Shown one piece after another: positions 1 to 7,540 of a DNA stretch of 10,145 nt; positions within the stretch are counted from its first letter, which is position 1; each line of letters opens with the position of its first letter. The DNA comes from Treponema sp. (GTDB lineage Bacteria > Spirochaetota > Spirochaetia > Treponematales > Breznakiellaceae): assembly GCA_031254795.1 (NCBI GenBank), contig JAIRTS010000138.1:1-10145 (forward strand). The letters run 5' to 3'. Under the pieces are notes generated by a model. The model was not told the DNA's origin, made no database searches, and was given only the letters and a program-made list of their open reading frames with translations. The translations under genes and the position numbers were made by a program.

Positions 1-15
1 CTTTGTTCGCGCGGT

Positions 16-1344
16 TCATGACGCGCCGAAAAACTCCCTGTGAATCCGCCTCACCGCTTCGTCCGACTGGGCGTCGTTCACAATGAAACTGATGTTCACC
101 TTGCTTGCGCCCTGGGAAAGCATCTGCGCCTGAACGCCTGCCGCAGCGCACACGCTGAACGTTCGGTTCAATATTTCGGAAGAACGCTCCACATCGCCTA
201 TAATGGTGACAATCGCCTTGCCGGTTTTTATATGCACCTGCGCTATCTTGAGCATGTCCTCGCGCAACCCGCTTAAATCGTACGTCGCGTCCACCGTCAC
301 CGATATGGAGACCTCGCTGGTGGCGACCATGTCGATGGAAACGTCATGTTTCGCAAACGTTGAGAACACCTGCTCCAAAAAGCCCGCCTGCCCGACCATG
401 CGGGTCGACACAATGTCCACAAGGGTCACGTTTTTCCGTGAGGTGATGGCTCTAACCGGCGCGGGTTTTTCAAGCGAAGCGACTATGCGGGTGCCGGGCG
501 ATCGCGCGTTATAGGAATTCTTCACCAGAACTGGCGTGCTTGTTTTGACGCAGGGCTGCATGCTGCGGGGATGAAGCACCTGCGCCCCGTAATACGCCAA
601 TTCAGCGGCTTCCTCATAGGTGACGGCTTCCAGCGGCTTCGCCTCCGGCACAATCCTCGGATCCGCGGTGAGTATCCCGTCAACGTCTTTCCACACCTGA
701 GCCTCTTCCGCTCCGCACGCCGCCGCGATGACGGTCGCCGTAAGATCGGATCCGCCGCGCCCCAGCGTGGTGATGGTGTTGCGGGTGGTTTTGGCGATAA
801 AGCCCGTTACCACCGGCAAGACGCCCGCCTTGACCAGCGGGTTTAACTTGCGCGGGATCATTTCCCAACTCTCTTTCAATATCCACGCCGAGGAATAGTT
901 GTCGTCCGAGAGGAACCCCGCGTCCCATGCGTCCAGCGCCTTCGCGTTCACGCTCACGGCTCTGAAATAAGCCGCCGCGATCCGCGTTGAAAGTCGTTCT
1001 CCAAAAGACATAAGGTAATCCTGCGTTTTCTTCGTCAATTCCTTAATCATGGAGACGCCTATAAGAAGATTTTTCAGTTCCTCAAGCAGAGGGGTGATTT
1101 CGTTCTCGACGTCAAGCCCAAGAGCCGCTATGGTTTCAAGGTGCAATTCCTGTATCTCGTCTATTGAGGAAGAGCCAGTGTTGATTGCGGCGTACGCGGC
1201 GTCCAAAAGGTGATCCGTGGTGTCGCCCATCGCGGACAGCGTCAGAACCGGCTTGCGCGGGACATGCTTTTTCACAATTTCCGCCATGTCGCGGATTCTA
1301 TCGGCGTTGGCGATGGAACTTCCGCCGAATTTCATCACTATCAT
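16..1344 (-). CDS. lysC: Aspartate kinase (monofunctional, two C-terminal ACT domains)
   Basis: Phosphorylates L-aspartate with ATP, the first committed step to lysine, threonine, methionine and diaminopimelate; cytoplasmic. The protein is 442 residues, close to the E. coli LysC length. The N-terminal amino-acid kinase domain opens with KFGGSS (residues 5-10). Further family motifs are SFGERLS, the TLGRGGSDLTA nucleotide/aspartate loop, VWKDVDGILTADPR and AAELAYYGAQVLHPR. The last ~120 residues form two ACT domains (around SIDMVATSEVSISVTVD and GVQAQMLSQGASKVNISFIV), the usual site of allosteric feedback by lysine. I chose the ATG at 1344 because the family begins at M-x-V-x-KFGG. An in-frame ATG at 1443 would add 33 residues that resemble nothing in the family. 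There is no Shine-Dalgarno before 1344, and the best promoter ends only 9 nt upstream, so the mRNA may be leaderless. ATG 1335 is an alternative start. No partner gene is visible; the gene ends 15 bp from the window edge. Confidence 0.95.
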   Translation of the reverse strand: MIVMKFGGSSIANADRIRDMAEIVKKHVPRKPVLTLSAMGDTTDHLLDAAYAAINTGSSSIDEIQELHLETIAALGLDVENEITPLLEELKNLLIGVSMIKELTKKTQDYLMSFGERLSTRIAAAYFRAVSVNAKALDAWDAGFLSDDNYSSAWILKESWEMIPRKLNPLVKAGVLPVVTGFIAKTTRNTITTLGRGGSDLTATVIAAACGAEEAQVWKDVDGILTADPRIVPEAKPLEAVTYEEAAELAYYGAQVLHPRSMQPCVKTSTPVLVKNSYNARSPGTRIVASLEKPAPVRAITSRKNVTLVDIVSTRMVGQAGFLEQVFSTFAKHDVSIDMVATSEVSISVTVDATYDLSGLREDMLKIAQVHIKTGKAIVTIIGDVERSSEILNRTFSVCAAAGVQAQMLSQGASKVNISFIVNDAQSDEAVRRIHREFFGAS

Positions 1345-1353
1345 AGTGGGAGC

Positions 1354-1382
1354 AGTGTAACAAAAAAGGAAAAAGAATGCAA
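1354..1382 (-). promoter_or_regulatory. Candidate lysC promoter, giving an almost leaderless mRNA
   Basis: On the minus strand TTGCAT (1377-1382) and TACACT (1354-1359) are separated by exactly 17 bp, made mostly of a T-rich tract. The -10 box matches 4 of 6 consensus positions and the -35 box 3 of 6. Only 9 nt lie between the -10 box and the ATG at 1344, so the expected start of transcription is within a few bases of the start codon. This agrees with the missing Shine-Dalgarno. Inference only. Confidence 0.45.
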
Positions 1383-1450
1383 CGCCGCGTCGAACATGGT
1401 TCGCATTTGGGGCAGATCTCCAGCGCGACAATAATTCCTCCAAGCCCAGT

Positions 1451-1565
1451 CACTCCTGTGATCCAACCCTGATCACGCTCGCGATCCAAGCCTGATCGCT
1501 CCTGTGATCCAGCCCTGATCGCTCCTGTGATCCAACTCTGATCACACTCGTGATCCAAGCCTGAT
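1451..1565. repeat. Tandem repeat, 5 units of 23 bp, with regularly phased GATC sites
   Basis: Five contiguous 23-bp units start at 1451, 1474, 1497, 1520 and 1543, with consensus roughly CRCTCCTGTGATCCAA then SCCTGAT. All units have the same length; differences are point changes. Each unit holds one GATC and a second is formed at each junction, at 1460, 1471, 1483, 1494, 1506, 1517, 1529, 1540, 1552 and 1563 (spacing 11 or 12 bp). Another GATC lies at 1584. The unit length is not a multiple of three, so the minus-strand reading frame across it is not a coding repeat. It lies upstream of the lysC promoter. Confidence 0.9.
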
Positions 1566-1609
1566 CGCCACCCGCAGTCGCGCGATCCGGCGCGCCGCTA
1601 TTGACAGCG

Positions 1610-1633
1610 CGTAGGACTACACGTAGGACTACG
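1610..1633. repeat. 12-bp tandem duplication (CGTAGGACTAC plus one base)
   Basis: CGTAGGACTACA (1610-1621) is followed directly by CGTAGGACTACG (1622-1633). It is a two-copy direct repeat differing in the last base. No function is apparent. Confidence 0.75.
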
Positions 1634-2023
1634 CGGAATGGGCGGTCAACGCGAACTCCGAGAGTGCCTCATTTTCCATTGGACTAGATTTTTAGTTGTT
1701 AGGCGTCACGTCTCTTGAAAAAACGGTGGAAGAAGCCGTGTTTTTAACAAAAGAAAGGGTAGCGTGCCATAAAAGTAAAAGCGGGTATAAATCCCGGCTT
1801 TGCTATAAAGGCATTGCGCTTGATACAAGAAGCCGTAGACATCTCTATCCGCATTTGCGCATAGACGCTAATCAAGGGGTCGCTTTTCCGCGTTTACCCC
1901 ACGCCGAAACAACGGCAACGCAAGAAACGCCTGTTTAGGCGCCCCTTGTAGAGCGGCGCCGCGCTCACAAGAAATATAGTGAAACTTTTTCTAAGCCACC
2001 GCTCCGCGCGTTTTGAAAAAGGC
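1634..2023. other. Intergenic stretch with no convincing gene
   Basis: An open frame at 1696-1938 (plus) begins with TTG, has no ribosome binding site and no recognisable motif; the other frames are broken. GCCTGTTTAGGC (1930-1941) and GCGGCGCCGC (around 1953-1962) are short palindromes. Nothing here looks like a terminator for the gene ending at 2024. It may be decayed coding DNA. Confidence 0.4.
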
Positions 2024-2539
2024 TCAAAGGCTAATCAGTTTTATTTTTCCTGCCATCACATCTTGGTTATAGGGCGCTTCCCAAAACTCAACCGGAGTTT
2101 CCAGAAGCGTCCTATAGTTAATCATGCTGTCAATGTCCAACCCCATATCCTCCGTTCCCTGCAGCACTAGCATAAGGCCGTCTTTCATTAGCCGCATGCC
2201 GGCCACAAAAACCTCTTCTTTCACGCCGCCATTATTATAGAGCGCTGTACTTAACGCCATATATCTAATAGAAGCCCAATACATTTTATTTATAATAGGC
2301 AATACATCATCTGGATCTGTGGTTTGAGAAGCCGTTTGTGTAAAAAGTTTATTAAGCCTTATAAGATTGCTTCTCTCATTATTCAGATCAAGCAACAATG
2401 TGTTGCTATCCGTTGTTTTATATCCTTCTATACAAGAATCAACATCACGGTTAATGAGGCTCTCATACATGTTTTGCTCTTGAGCGTATGAAAGCGCCGC
2501 TATAAACCCAAGCAAGTGAAAGGCAATAGATTTTTTCAT
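2024..2539 (-). CDS. Exported protein of unknown function, 171 residues
   Basis: I do not recognise the family. The start codon at 2539 is well supported: AAGGAG sits 7 nt upstream and a strong promoter lies at 2559-2587. Residues 1-19 look like a Sec signal peptide: MKK, then a hydrophobic core (IAFHLLGFIAAL), then SYA before Gln20, a classic Ala-x-Ala-like signal peptidase I site with no lipobox cysteine. The mature part is about 152 residues, acidic to neutral and mainly helical in character. It has a single cysteine (in DSCIEGY) and no further membrane segment, so periplasmic or secreted location is likely. Motif-like stretches are NNERSNLIRLNKLFT and MYWASIRYMALSTALYNNGG. It stands alone between lysC and sbcDC, both separated by several hundred bases, so context gives no function. 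The gene is visibly more AT-rich than lysC and sbcC, which may point to transfer. Confidence 0.75.
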   Translation of the reverse strand: MKKSIAFHLLGFIAALSYAQEQNMYESLINRDVDSCIEGYKTTDSNTLLLDLNNERSNLIRLNKLFTQTASQTTDPDDVLPIINKMYWASIRYMALSTALYNNGGVKEEVFVAGMRLMKDGLMLVLQGTEDMGLDIDSMINYRTLLETPVEFWEAPYNQDVMAGKIKLISL

Positions 2540-2558
2540 TGATTCACTCCTTGCATTC

Positions 2559-2587
2559 AGTATGGTCTTTTTATGTTATTTTGTCAA
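2559..2587 (-). promoter_or_regulatory. Strong sigma70-type promoter of the exported-protein gene
   Basis: On the minus strand a perfect TTGACA (2582-2587) and CATACT (2559-2564) are 17 bp apart. The -10 is followed by AAGGAG at 2547-2552 and the ATG at 2539. The first 12 bases, TTGACAAAATAA, are identical to those of the promoter at 7957-7985. Confidence 0.75.
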
Positions 2588-2589
2588 CT

Positions 2590-2604
2590 GAGCTTGTTCC
2601 AAAA
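2590..2604 (+). repeat. Half copy of a dispersed palindrome arm
   Basis: GAGCTTGTTCCAAAA matches 14 of 15 bases of the arm of the perfect palindrome at 7412-7468 (GAGCCTGTTCCAAAA) and resembles it for a few bases more. It lies directly upstream of the promoter at 2559-2587. The opposite arm is absent, so this is a half copy or a degenerate one. Confidence 0.5.
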
Positions 2605-2800
2605 TTGACGCCCCAAGACGCGCCGCTGAATTTAAAAATAGAAAATCGGTCATAGAAAAATGATAAAATATCCCAACGCGCTTTTGAGCCCATTGTGTTT
2701 GAAACCGCCGAAATTCAGCTTGAAAGCCATTTTGTCGTCAAAAGCGCGTTGATTAATCACAGTGAGCCGCAATGTGGCGACCGGGACTTGCCTGTCGCGG
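2605..2800. other. Intergenic region, possible decayed coding remnant
   Basis: No start codon with a ribosome binding site is present. A plus-strand frame without its own start runs from about 2656 to a TAA at 2824-2826 and reads like protein (for example FEPIVFETAEIQLES), so it may be the tail of a lost gene. The antisense frame is also open, so the coding strand cannot be settled by eye. No family recognised. Confidence 0.25.
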
Positions 2801-2829
2801 TTGACCGGACGGGCGGTTTGTATTAAGAT
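2801..2829 (+). promoter_or_regulatory. Candidate promoter of the sbcDC operon
   Basis: TTGACC (2801-2806) and TAAGAT (2824-2829) are separated by 17 bp and match the consensus at 5 and 4 of 6 positions. The expected transcript start is near 2836, just before the ribosome binding site GGAGAGG (2841-2847) and 150 bp before the sbcD ATG. Confidence 0.55.
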
Positions 2830-2854
2830 AGTTTGCAAGAGGAGAGGGTATGCC

Positions 2855-2989
2855 ATGAAATATATGAAGAAATTATTTTCGCCGCCTCGCGCGCGAGTCC
2901 CGCTTGCAACGCGCGCTTCCATCGCGTATAGCAAAAGCTGTCCTCTGAAAGCCAAAGCGACGGCCGTGGCAACGGCTGATATTGTATGA
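2855..2989 (+). CDS. Possible 44-residue leader ORF coupled to sbcD
   Basis: An ATG at 2855 lies 7 nt behind a strong purine-rich Shine-Dalgarno (GAGGAGAGGG, 2839-2848). The frame runs 44 codons and stops with the TGA at 2987-2989, inside an ATGA that also starts sbcD at 2986. sbcD itself has no visible Shine-Dalgarno, so ribosomes finishing this ORF could re-initiate on sbcD. The peptide starts MKYMKKLFSPP, is basic and has no hydrophobic segment long enough for a membrane. I recognise no family and its sequence may not matter. A competing ATG at 2850 would give only a dipeptide. The alternative is that the leader is untranslated and the overlap is chance. Confidence 0.4.
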   Translation: MKYMKKLFSPPRARVPLATRASIAYSKSCPLKAKATAVATADIV

Positions 2990-4215
2990 AATTGCTCCAT
3001 ACCGCGGATCTCCATCTTGGAAAGGTTATCCATGAGCATTCCCTTATTGAAGATCAGCGGAATATGCTCCAGACTCTGCTCGCCGCGCTCAAGGATCATT
3101 CGTTCAACGCGCTGGTCATCGCCGGCGATGTATACGACCGTTCCATCCCGCAGCCAGACGCGGTGAAGCTCTTGGGTCCCTTCCTCGGACAGTTGAAAAA
3201 AGAATGTCCGGCTGTTGAGGTGTTTCTTATTTCGGGCAACCACGATTCGGCGTCGCGGCTCGGTTTCGGCAGAGAGCTTTTCGCGGAGCTTGGCGTCCAT
3301 GTCGGTACGGAGCCGGAAGACGCCTGCAAACCGGTTGTTGTTACGGTTGGGCAGGAAAAAACGGCGTTCTTTATGCTGCCCTTCCTCGCCGCGGGTTCTC
3401 TGAAATCCGTGTTGACCAGCGAGGACGGGCAGGAGCCTGCGCCGCTCCGATCCCAGTCGCTCCTTGCCAGGGAAGCCGCGGCGCGGCTTGAGAAGGCGCG
3501 CCGGGAAGCCATAGAGAACGGCGCTGACAACACGGCGTTGATCGCCCACCTCTTTGCGTCCGGCGGCGTTTCCTCGCAATCCGAACGGACGTTCCTGGGC
3601 AACGCGGAATTGATTGACATACACCTCTTTTCCGGCTTTGATTACATCGCCATGGGGCATTTGCATACATTTCAGAAAGTCGGGGAAAAGGCGTTTTATT
3701 CGGGAAGCCCGCTGGCCTATTCCTTTTCAGAAGCCGCGCGTGGGAAGGTCTTCCTTGCGGTTACGCTTGAGAAGGGAAAAGCGCCGCGTGTTGAACCCAT
3801 TCCGGTAACGCCGTTGCGGAAGATGACGCGGCTCAAAGGGGATTTCGCTTCTTTTTTGCGGGGAGACATGACGGACGAATCGAACGCCGCCGCGCAAGCG
3901 TCCGCCGCCGATTACCTTGAGATCACCCTGACCGACACGGCGCTTATTGAAAACCCCCTGTCCCTTTTGAGCAGACGCTTTCCCTATCTGTTGCGCATTG
4001 ATCAGAGCGCCGCCATCAATACGCGGTTGCGGGAAAGAACAGCCGTTCTGAAGACCGCGTACGCCGCGCATACTCATACTATGGAAAAAAATGGCGAGGA
4101 TATTGTTGATGATTTTTCCGCGTTTCTTGGAGAGATGTATGGAGCGAAAGAAGCCTATGCGGAAGAATTGGCTCTGTTCAAAGACATACTCCTTGAAACC
4201 GAGGCGGAGCCATGA
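2986..4215 (+). CDS. sbcD: SbcD, nuclease subunit of the SbcCD (Mre11-type) complex
   Basis: Mn-dependent phosphodiesterase subunit that, with SbcC, degrades DNA ends and opens hairpins formed by palindromes during replication; it acts on DNA in the cytoplasm. The protein is 409 residues, a normal SbcD length. The five calcineurin-like phosphoesterase motifs are in order: TADLHLGK (Asp8, His10), GDVYDR (Asp48), SGNHDS (Asn85-His86-Asp87), AHLF (His188) and GHLH (His225, His227). Their metal ligands are intact. The C-terminal ~130 residues form the capping and SbcC-binding part and are less conserved. The start at 2986 gives the family's usual MKxLHTxDxHLGK opening. No Shine-Dalgarno precedes it; the ATG overlaps the stop of a short upstream ORF. 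Its own TGA overlaps the sbcC ATG by 4 bp, the typical sbcD-sbcC layout that keeps subunit amounts balanced. Confidence 0.96.
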   Translation: MKLLHTADLHLGKVIHEHSLIEDQRNMLQTLLAALKDHSFNALVIAGDVYDRSIPQPDAVKLLGPFLGQLKKECPAVEVFLISGNHDSASRLGFGRELFAELGVHVGTEPEDACKPVVVTVGQEKTAFFMLPFLAAGSLKSVLTSEDGQEPAPLRSQSLLAREAAARLEKARREAIENGADNTALIAHLFASGGVSSQSERTFLGNAELIDIHLFSGFDYIAMGHLHTFQKVGEKAFYSGSPLAYSFSEAARGKVFLAVTLEKGKAPRVEPIPVTPLRKMTRLKGDFASFLRGDMTDESNAAAQASAADYLEITLTDTALIENPLSLLSRRFPYLLRIDQSAAINTRLRERTAVLKTAYAAHTHTMEKNGEDIVDDFSAFLGEMYGAKEAYAEELALFKDILLETEAEP

Positions 4216-7200
4216 AACCTGAACGGCTGTCTCTGAACAATTTCGGCCCCTTTGCGGGCGCGGTCTCCATTGATTTTACCGGTCTGGATGATATTTTTCT
4301 TATCACCGGAAAAACGGGCGCGGGAAAAACCACTATATTTGACGCGATCTGCTTCGCGCTATACGGGGAAGTTCCGGGCGGGCGCAACGCCCACCTTTCG
4401 CGCCTGAAATCCGATTTTGGCAATGGGAATCTGCCGCCGGGCGACCAGATCTCATTGCCAAAGAACGGCGCCGCGTCTATTGACGAGTGTTTCGTCGCCC
4501 TGGAATTCTCACTTGGAGAGAGGTTGTTCCGGGTGGAACGAAGCCCCAGGCAGGAAAAGCCCAAGAAACGGGGCGCGGGCGTAACCGTCGCCGAAGAATC
4601 GGCGGTTCTGTACGAGCGTCTGAACAAACGATGGGAAAGCGCAAGCTCCCGAAAAAGCGAGGCGGACCAGAAGATAAAGGACTTGATTGGACTTGAACCC
4701 GGAGAATTTTTCAAAATAGTGCTTCTGCCCCAGGGGGAATTCGCCGAATTCCTCCGGCAGAACACCAGTGAACGCAAAGCCGTGCTGGGCAAACTCTTCC
4801 CCATCGACAGAGCCATGCGTGTCAAAGAAACGGTCGCCGAAAGAGCGAAGGAAGCCGAGACAGCCGCAAAACAACTCAGAATTACGCTGGAAGAACTCGA
4901 ACAGCGATGTTCCATAGAGCATTTTGATGAAGCGAGGCAGTCGTTTATTGAAACGTTGCGCCGGGCGCGTTCAAAAATCGCCGTTCTGTCCAATGAAAAA
5001 ACGCTCTTGTCCAAAAAATACGATCTTAAACAGCGCGAAGCCGATCACATCAAACGCCTCGCCTCATTACAGGACGATTACGCCAAACATGAGGAGCGGA
5101 GCGCCTCGGTCTACGAAAAGAAAAACGCCTGCGAGCTTTCAAAAAAGACGCGCCCCTTGAGAGAGAAGCTCATCCTCGTTGAAGAAGGCGAAGCCGCGTT
5201 TGTCCGTCGTGAGCACGACCTGCAGAACGCGCGGGAGAACGCGCTCGGAGCGCGGGAAAACGCGGAACGCGCCGAAAAAAACGTGAAAGCTGTCCTTGGA
5301 CTGGAGGCGGACATACGCGCGTTGCAGGAGAAACGTCCCGCGTTGCTCGAAGCCCGTGAAGCGGAGGCGTCGCTTGCGCAAAAGGCGCGTGGTTTAGCCG
5401 ATGAAAAAGAGCGTGGCCGCCAGCTTCTCGATCAGAAAACGGAACAGGATCTGAAACTGGCGAAAGAAGACGCGGAAATTCAGCGGTTGCAGGCTCTCGC
5501 ATCTCAGATTCAGCCTCTTGACGCTCAATATGAACAGGCGAAAGCCGTGTACGACAGCCTTGTTCAACTGAAAAAAAAGCTCTCCGATGATATAGAACCT
5601 TTGAGCCGCGAGGAAACCGAGCTTGCGTCTGGAATAGCGGCGCTGGAACGGACGGAAGAAGCCCTCGCGAAGCAGATTCCGGCGCTTGCCGATGAAGTGA
5701 AAAGCCTTGAGGCCGAAAAGAAAACGTATGAACAAGCGGGTCGAGCCGCGGCGCTTGCCGCCGGTTTGAAAAAAGGCGAGCCGTGTCCGGTGTGCGGCGC
5801 CGTGGAGCATCCGCATCCAGCGTCCGCTGTCGCGCGGAAATTCGGTCTTGACGAACGGATAGAAGCGCTTGGCGCCGCGTTGAAAGCCGCGGAGCGCGAC
5901 GAGGCTGCCTGTAAAGCCGATCTGGAAGCGAAAAGACAGATGCTGGAGCGGACGCGGAGAAAACGCGACGGACTGCAAAAAGAGGCGCGAGCTTTGATGG
6001 GCGCCACCCTTGCGGAAGCTCCGGCGGACATTCCGCCGTCAACGGAAGTGGCGGCGATGTTGAAAAAACAGAACGATGTTCTGAACGCGGTTACCAGCCG
6101 ATGGGGAGACGCGCGTCAGGCGAACAGCAAACTGCCGCTTCTGTATAAGGAAAAAGAGCATACCGCAGCCCTTGCCGCTGAAACCGGACAACGCATTGCC
6201 ATTAGCGGGGAAAAACAAAACGCCCTCCGCGCGGAGATAGAGTCGCTTGAGCGCAAGCGGCGGCGCGCACTGGGAGACATGGGCGCTTCCACGGGCGCGG
6301 AACAAGCCCTCGCGGAAGTCGAAAAAGCCCTGTTAAAGGCTGAAGCCGATGTCGCGGCTCTGCGGGAAGCGCATGAAAACGCCCAAAAGCGTCTGGCCGC
6401 CGCGCTCGCGGCGGAACAATCAGCCCGCGCCGCCTGCGAAGAAGCGGCGTTGAAGCGCGCGGACGCCATTTCCGGTTTGGACGCCGGCATCGCGGCGTCG
6501 CCCTTTGCCGATATGGCCGCGCTGAAAAGAGCCATGTTGAAGCCGGAAACCGAAGCGGATTTTGAGAAAACCGTGCGGCAATGGGAAGATGAGCGGGAAA
6601 GACTGCGCCTTCTTTTTGAAGAAGTGGAAAACGCGATAAAAAGTCTGCAAGCGGAAGCGCGGGAACTGGGCGGTGACGAAGACGGCGCGCGCATTCAAGA
6701 GAAACTCAGGGAACTCACGGCGGAGCTTGAAAAAACGGAAGAGGAGCGAGACAAGGTCCAGGCGGATCTGGCGGCTGCGGAACGGGACGGCGCCCTTCTC
6801 AAGGAAAAACGCGAGCAGTACGCCGCCTTGCTCAAAAAAAGCGAAGTTTTGGCGCGGTTGCGGGACGATCTTGAAGGCAGAACCGGCAAAAGGCGATCTT
6901 TTGACGCATGGCTTCTGGGCAAATACCTTGCCGAAGTTACGGTTTTTGCGACCAGCCGCCTTGAACGCATGAGCGAGGGACGCTATTCCCTGTTGCTCAA
7001 CACGGAGCGTGAGAGCGGACGCGGACTTTCCGGTCTTGATCTCGAAGTATTTGACGCCTACACCGGTAAAACGCGCCCCTGCGCCACTCTTTCCGGCGGA
7101 GAAAGCTTCATGGCTTCCATAAGCCTCGCGCTTGGGCTTGCGGATTCTATACAGGAACGCTCCGGCGGCGTAAAACTCGACGCGGTGTTCATAGACGAAG

Positions 7201-7388
7201 GCTTCGGATCCCTTGACGACGCAAGCCTTGACAAGGCGCTCGGCATACTGGATGAATTGCGCGAGCATCGCATGGTGGGGATCATCTCCCATGTTGGGGA
7301 CTTGCGAACCCGCATCCCAAGCCGCATTGAGGTCATCAAGAGCAGTTCGGGATCAACGATCACAATATCGCATGAAACGGAGCCGTGA
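4212..7388 (+). CDS. sbcC: SbcC, SMC-like ATPase subunit of the SbcCD (Rad50-type) complex
   Basis: ATPase that holds and gates the SbcD nuclease on DNA ends and hairpins. The protein is 1058 residues, the normal size. The N-terminal ABC half carries MKPERLSLNNFGPF then Walker A GKTGAGKTT (33-41) and the Q-loop LLPQGEFAEFL (Gln174). Two long, charged, Ala/Glu/Lys-rich coiled-coil arms follow, from about 190-520 and 540-880. At their apex is the zinc hook CPVC (Cys525, Cys528), which dimerises two SbcC molecules through one Zn ion. The C-terminal half has the signature LSGGESFMASISLALGLAD (from residue 960), Walker B VFIDEGFGSLDD (Asp995-Glu996) and the H-loop ISHV. All catalytic elements are present, so the enzyme should be active. 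It overlaps sbcD by ATGA. Long repeat-like coding bias of the arms produces many open antisense frames, none of which I accept. The stop is followed 23 bp later by a large palindrome. Confidence 0.96.
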   Translation: MKPERLSLNNFGPFAGAVSIDFTGLDDIFLITGKTGAGKTTIFDAICFALYGEVPGGRNAHLSRLKSDFGNGNLPPGDQISLPKNGAASIDECFVALEFSLGERLFRVERSPRQEKPKKRGAGVTVAEESAVLYERLNKRWESASSRKSEADQKIKDLIGLEPGEFFKIVLLPQGEFAEFLRQNTSERKAVLGKLFPIDRAMRVKETVAERAKEAETAAKQLRITLEELEQRCSIEHFDEARQSFIETLRRARSKIAVLSNEKTLLSKKYDLKQREADHIKRLASLQDDYAKHEERSASVYEKKNACELSKKTRPLREKLILVEEGEAAFVRREHDLQNARENALGARENAERAEKNVKAVLGLEADIRALQEKRPALLEAREAEASLAQKARGLADEKERGRQLLDQKTEQDLKLAKEDAEIQRLQALASQIQPLDAQYEQAKAVYDSLVQLKKKLSDDIEPLSREETELASGIAALERTEEALAKQIPALADEVKSLEAEKKTYEQAGRAAALAAGLKKGEPCPVCGAVEHPHPASAVARKFGLDERIEALGAALKAAERDEAACKADLEAKRQMLERTRRKRDGLQKEARALMGATLAEAPADIPPSTEVAAMLKKQNDVLNAVTSRWGDARQANSKLPLLYKEKEHTAALAAETGQRIAISGEKQNALRAEIESLERKRRRALGDMGASTGAEQALAEVEKALLKAEADVAALREAHENAQKRLAAALAAEQSARAACEEAALKRADAISGLDAGIAASPFADMAALKRAMLKPETEADFEKTVRQWEDERERLRLLFEEVENAIKSLQAEARELGGDEDGARIQEKLRELTAELEKTEEERDKVQADLAAAERDGALLKEKREQYAALLKKSEVLARLRDDLEGRTGKRRSFDAWLLGKYLAEVTVFATSRLERMSEGRYSLLLNTERESGRGLSGLDLEVFDAYTGKTRPCATLSGGESFMASISLALGLADSIQERSGGVKLDAVFIDEGFGSLDDASLDKALGILDELREHRMVGIISHVGDLRTRIPSRIEVIKSSSGSTITISHETEP

Positions 7389-7411
7389 CGGACTCCGCCA
7401 CTTTGTTGTGT

Positions 7412-7468
7412 GAGCCTGTTCCAAAACTAACCCGAACCAAAGGTTCGGGTTAGTTTTGGAACAGGCTC
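7412..7468. repeat. Perfect palindrome, 27-bp arms and 3-nt loop, after sbcC
   Basis: The left arm (7412-7438) begins GAGCCTGTTCCAAAAC and ends CCCGAACC. The right arm (7442-7468) is its exact reverse complement, and the loop is AAA (7439-7441). It could end the sbcDC transcript as a hairpin, but no T-run follows on either strand, so it is not a standard Rho-independent terminator. A 14/15 match to the arm end occurs at 2590-2604, which suggests a dispersed miniature repeat. Such a palindrome is itself the kind of structure SbcCD cleaves when extruded. Confidence 0.9.
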
Positions 7469-7488
7469 GTGTAATAAAATGTTGCGAC

Positions 7489-7504
7489 CGCAATGCGCAT
7501 TGCG
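7489..7504. repeat. 16-bp perfect palindrome
   Basis: CGCAATGC is followed by its exact reverse complement GCATTGCG. It lies in a short GC-rich stretch (about 7480-7610) that otherwise holds no recognisable gene. Function unknown. Confidence 0.6.
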
Positions 7505-7540
7505 TCACGCGCGCGGATTCACGGCGGTTCCGCCCGTGTC

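Noticed and set aside
1345..1443. 33-residue N-terminal extension of aspartate kinase from ATG 1443
   Set aside because: The family begins at M-x-V-x-KFGG, the extension has no family-like sequence, and the likely promoter lies inside it.
1451..1565. CRISPR array
   Set aside because: The 23-bp units are contiguous with no unique spacers, so this is a tandem repeat.
1698..1704. GTTAGGC as a third attC core
   Set aside because: No complementary 5' core or stem arm is found within a reasonable distance upstream.
1696..1938. 80-codon plus-strand open frame
   Set aside because: TTG start, no Shine-Dalgarno or promoter, no motif; other frames are equally plausible or implausible.
2650..3666. Long minus-strand open frame of 338 codons
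   Set aside because: Two thirds of it is antisense to sbcD, which has every catalytic motif; the frame has no ribosome binding site and no recognisable motif.
4178..5014. Minus-strand open frame opposite the start of sbcC, and similar frames at 5170-6042, 6116-6694 and 6420-7292
   Set aside because: All are antisense to sbcC, whose codon bias (few A/T third positions, repetitive coiled-coil codons) leaves opposite frames open by chance.
7412..7468. Standard Rho-independent terminator for sbcDC
   Set aside because: The stem is far longer than usual and no T-run follows on either strand; kept as a palindromic repeat instead.
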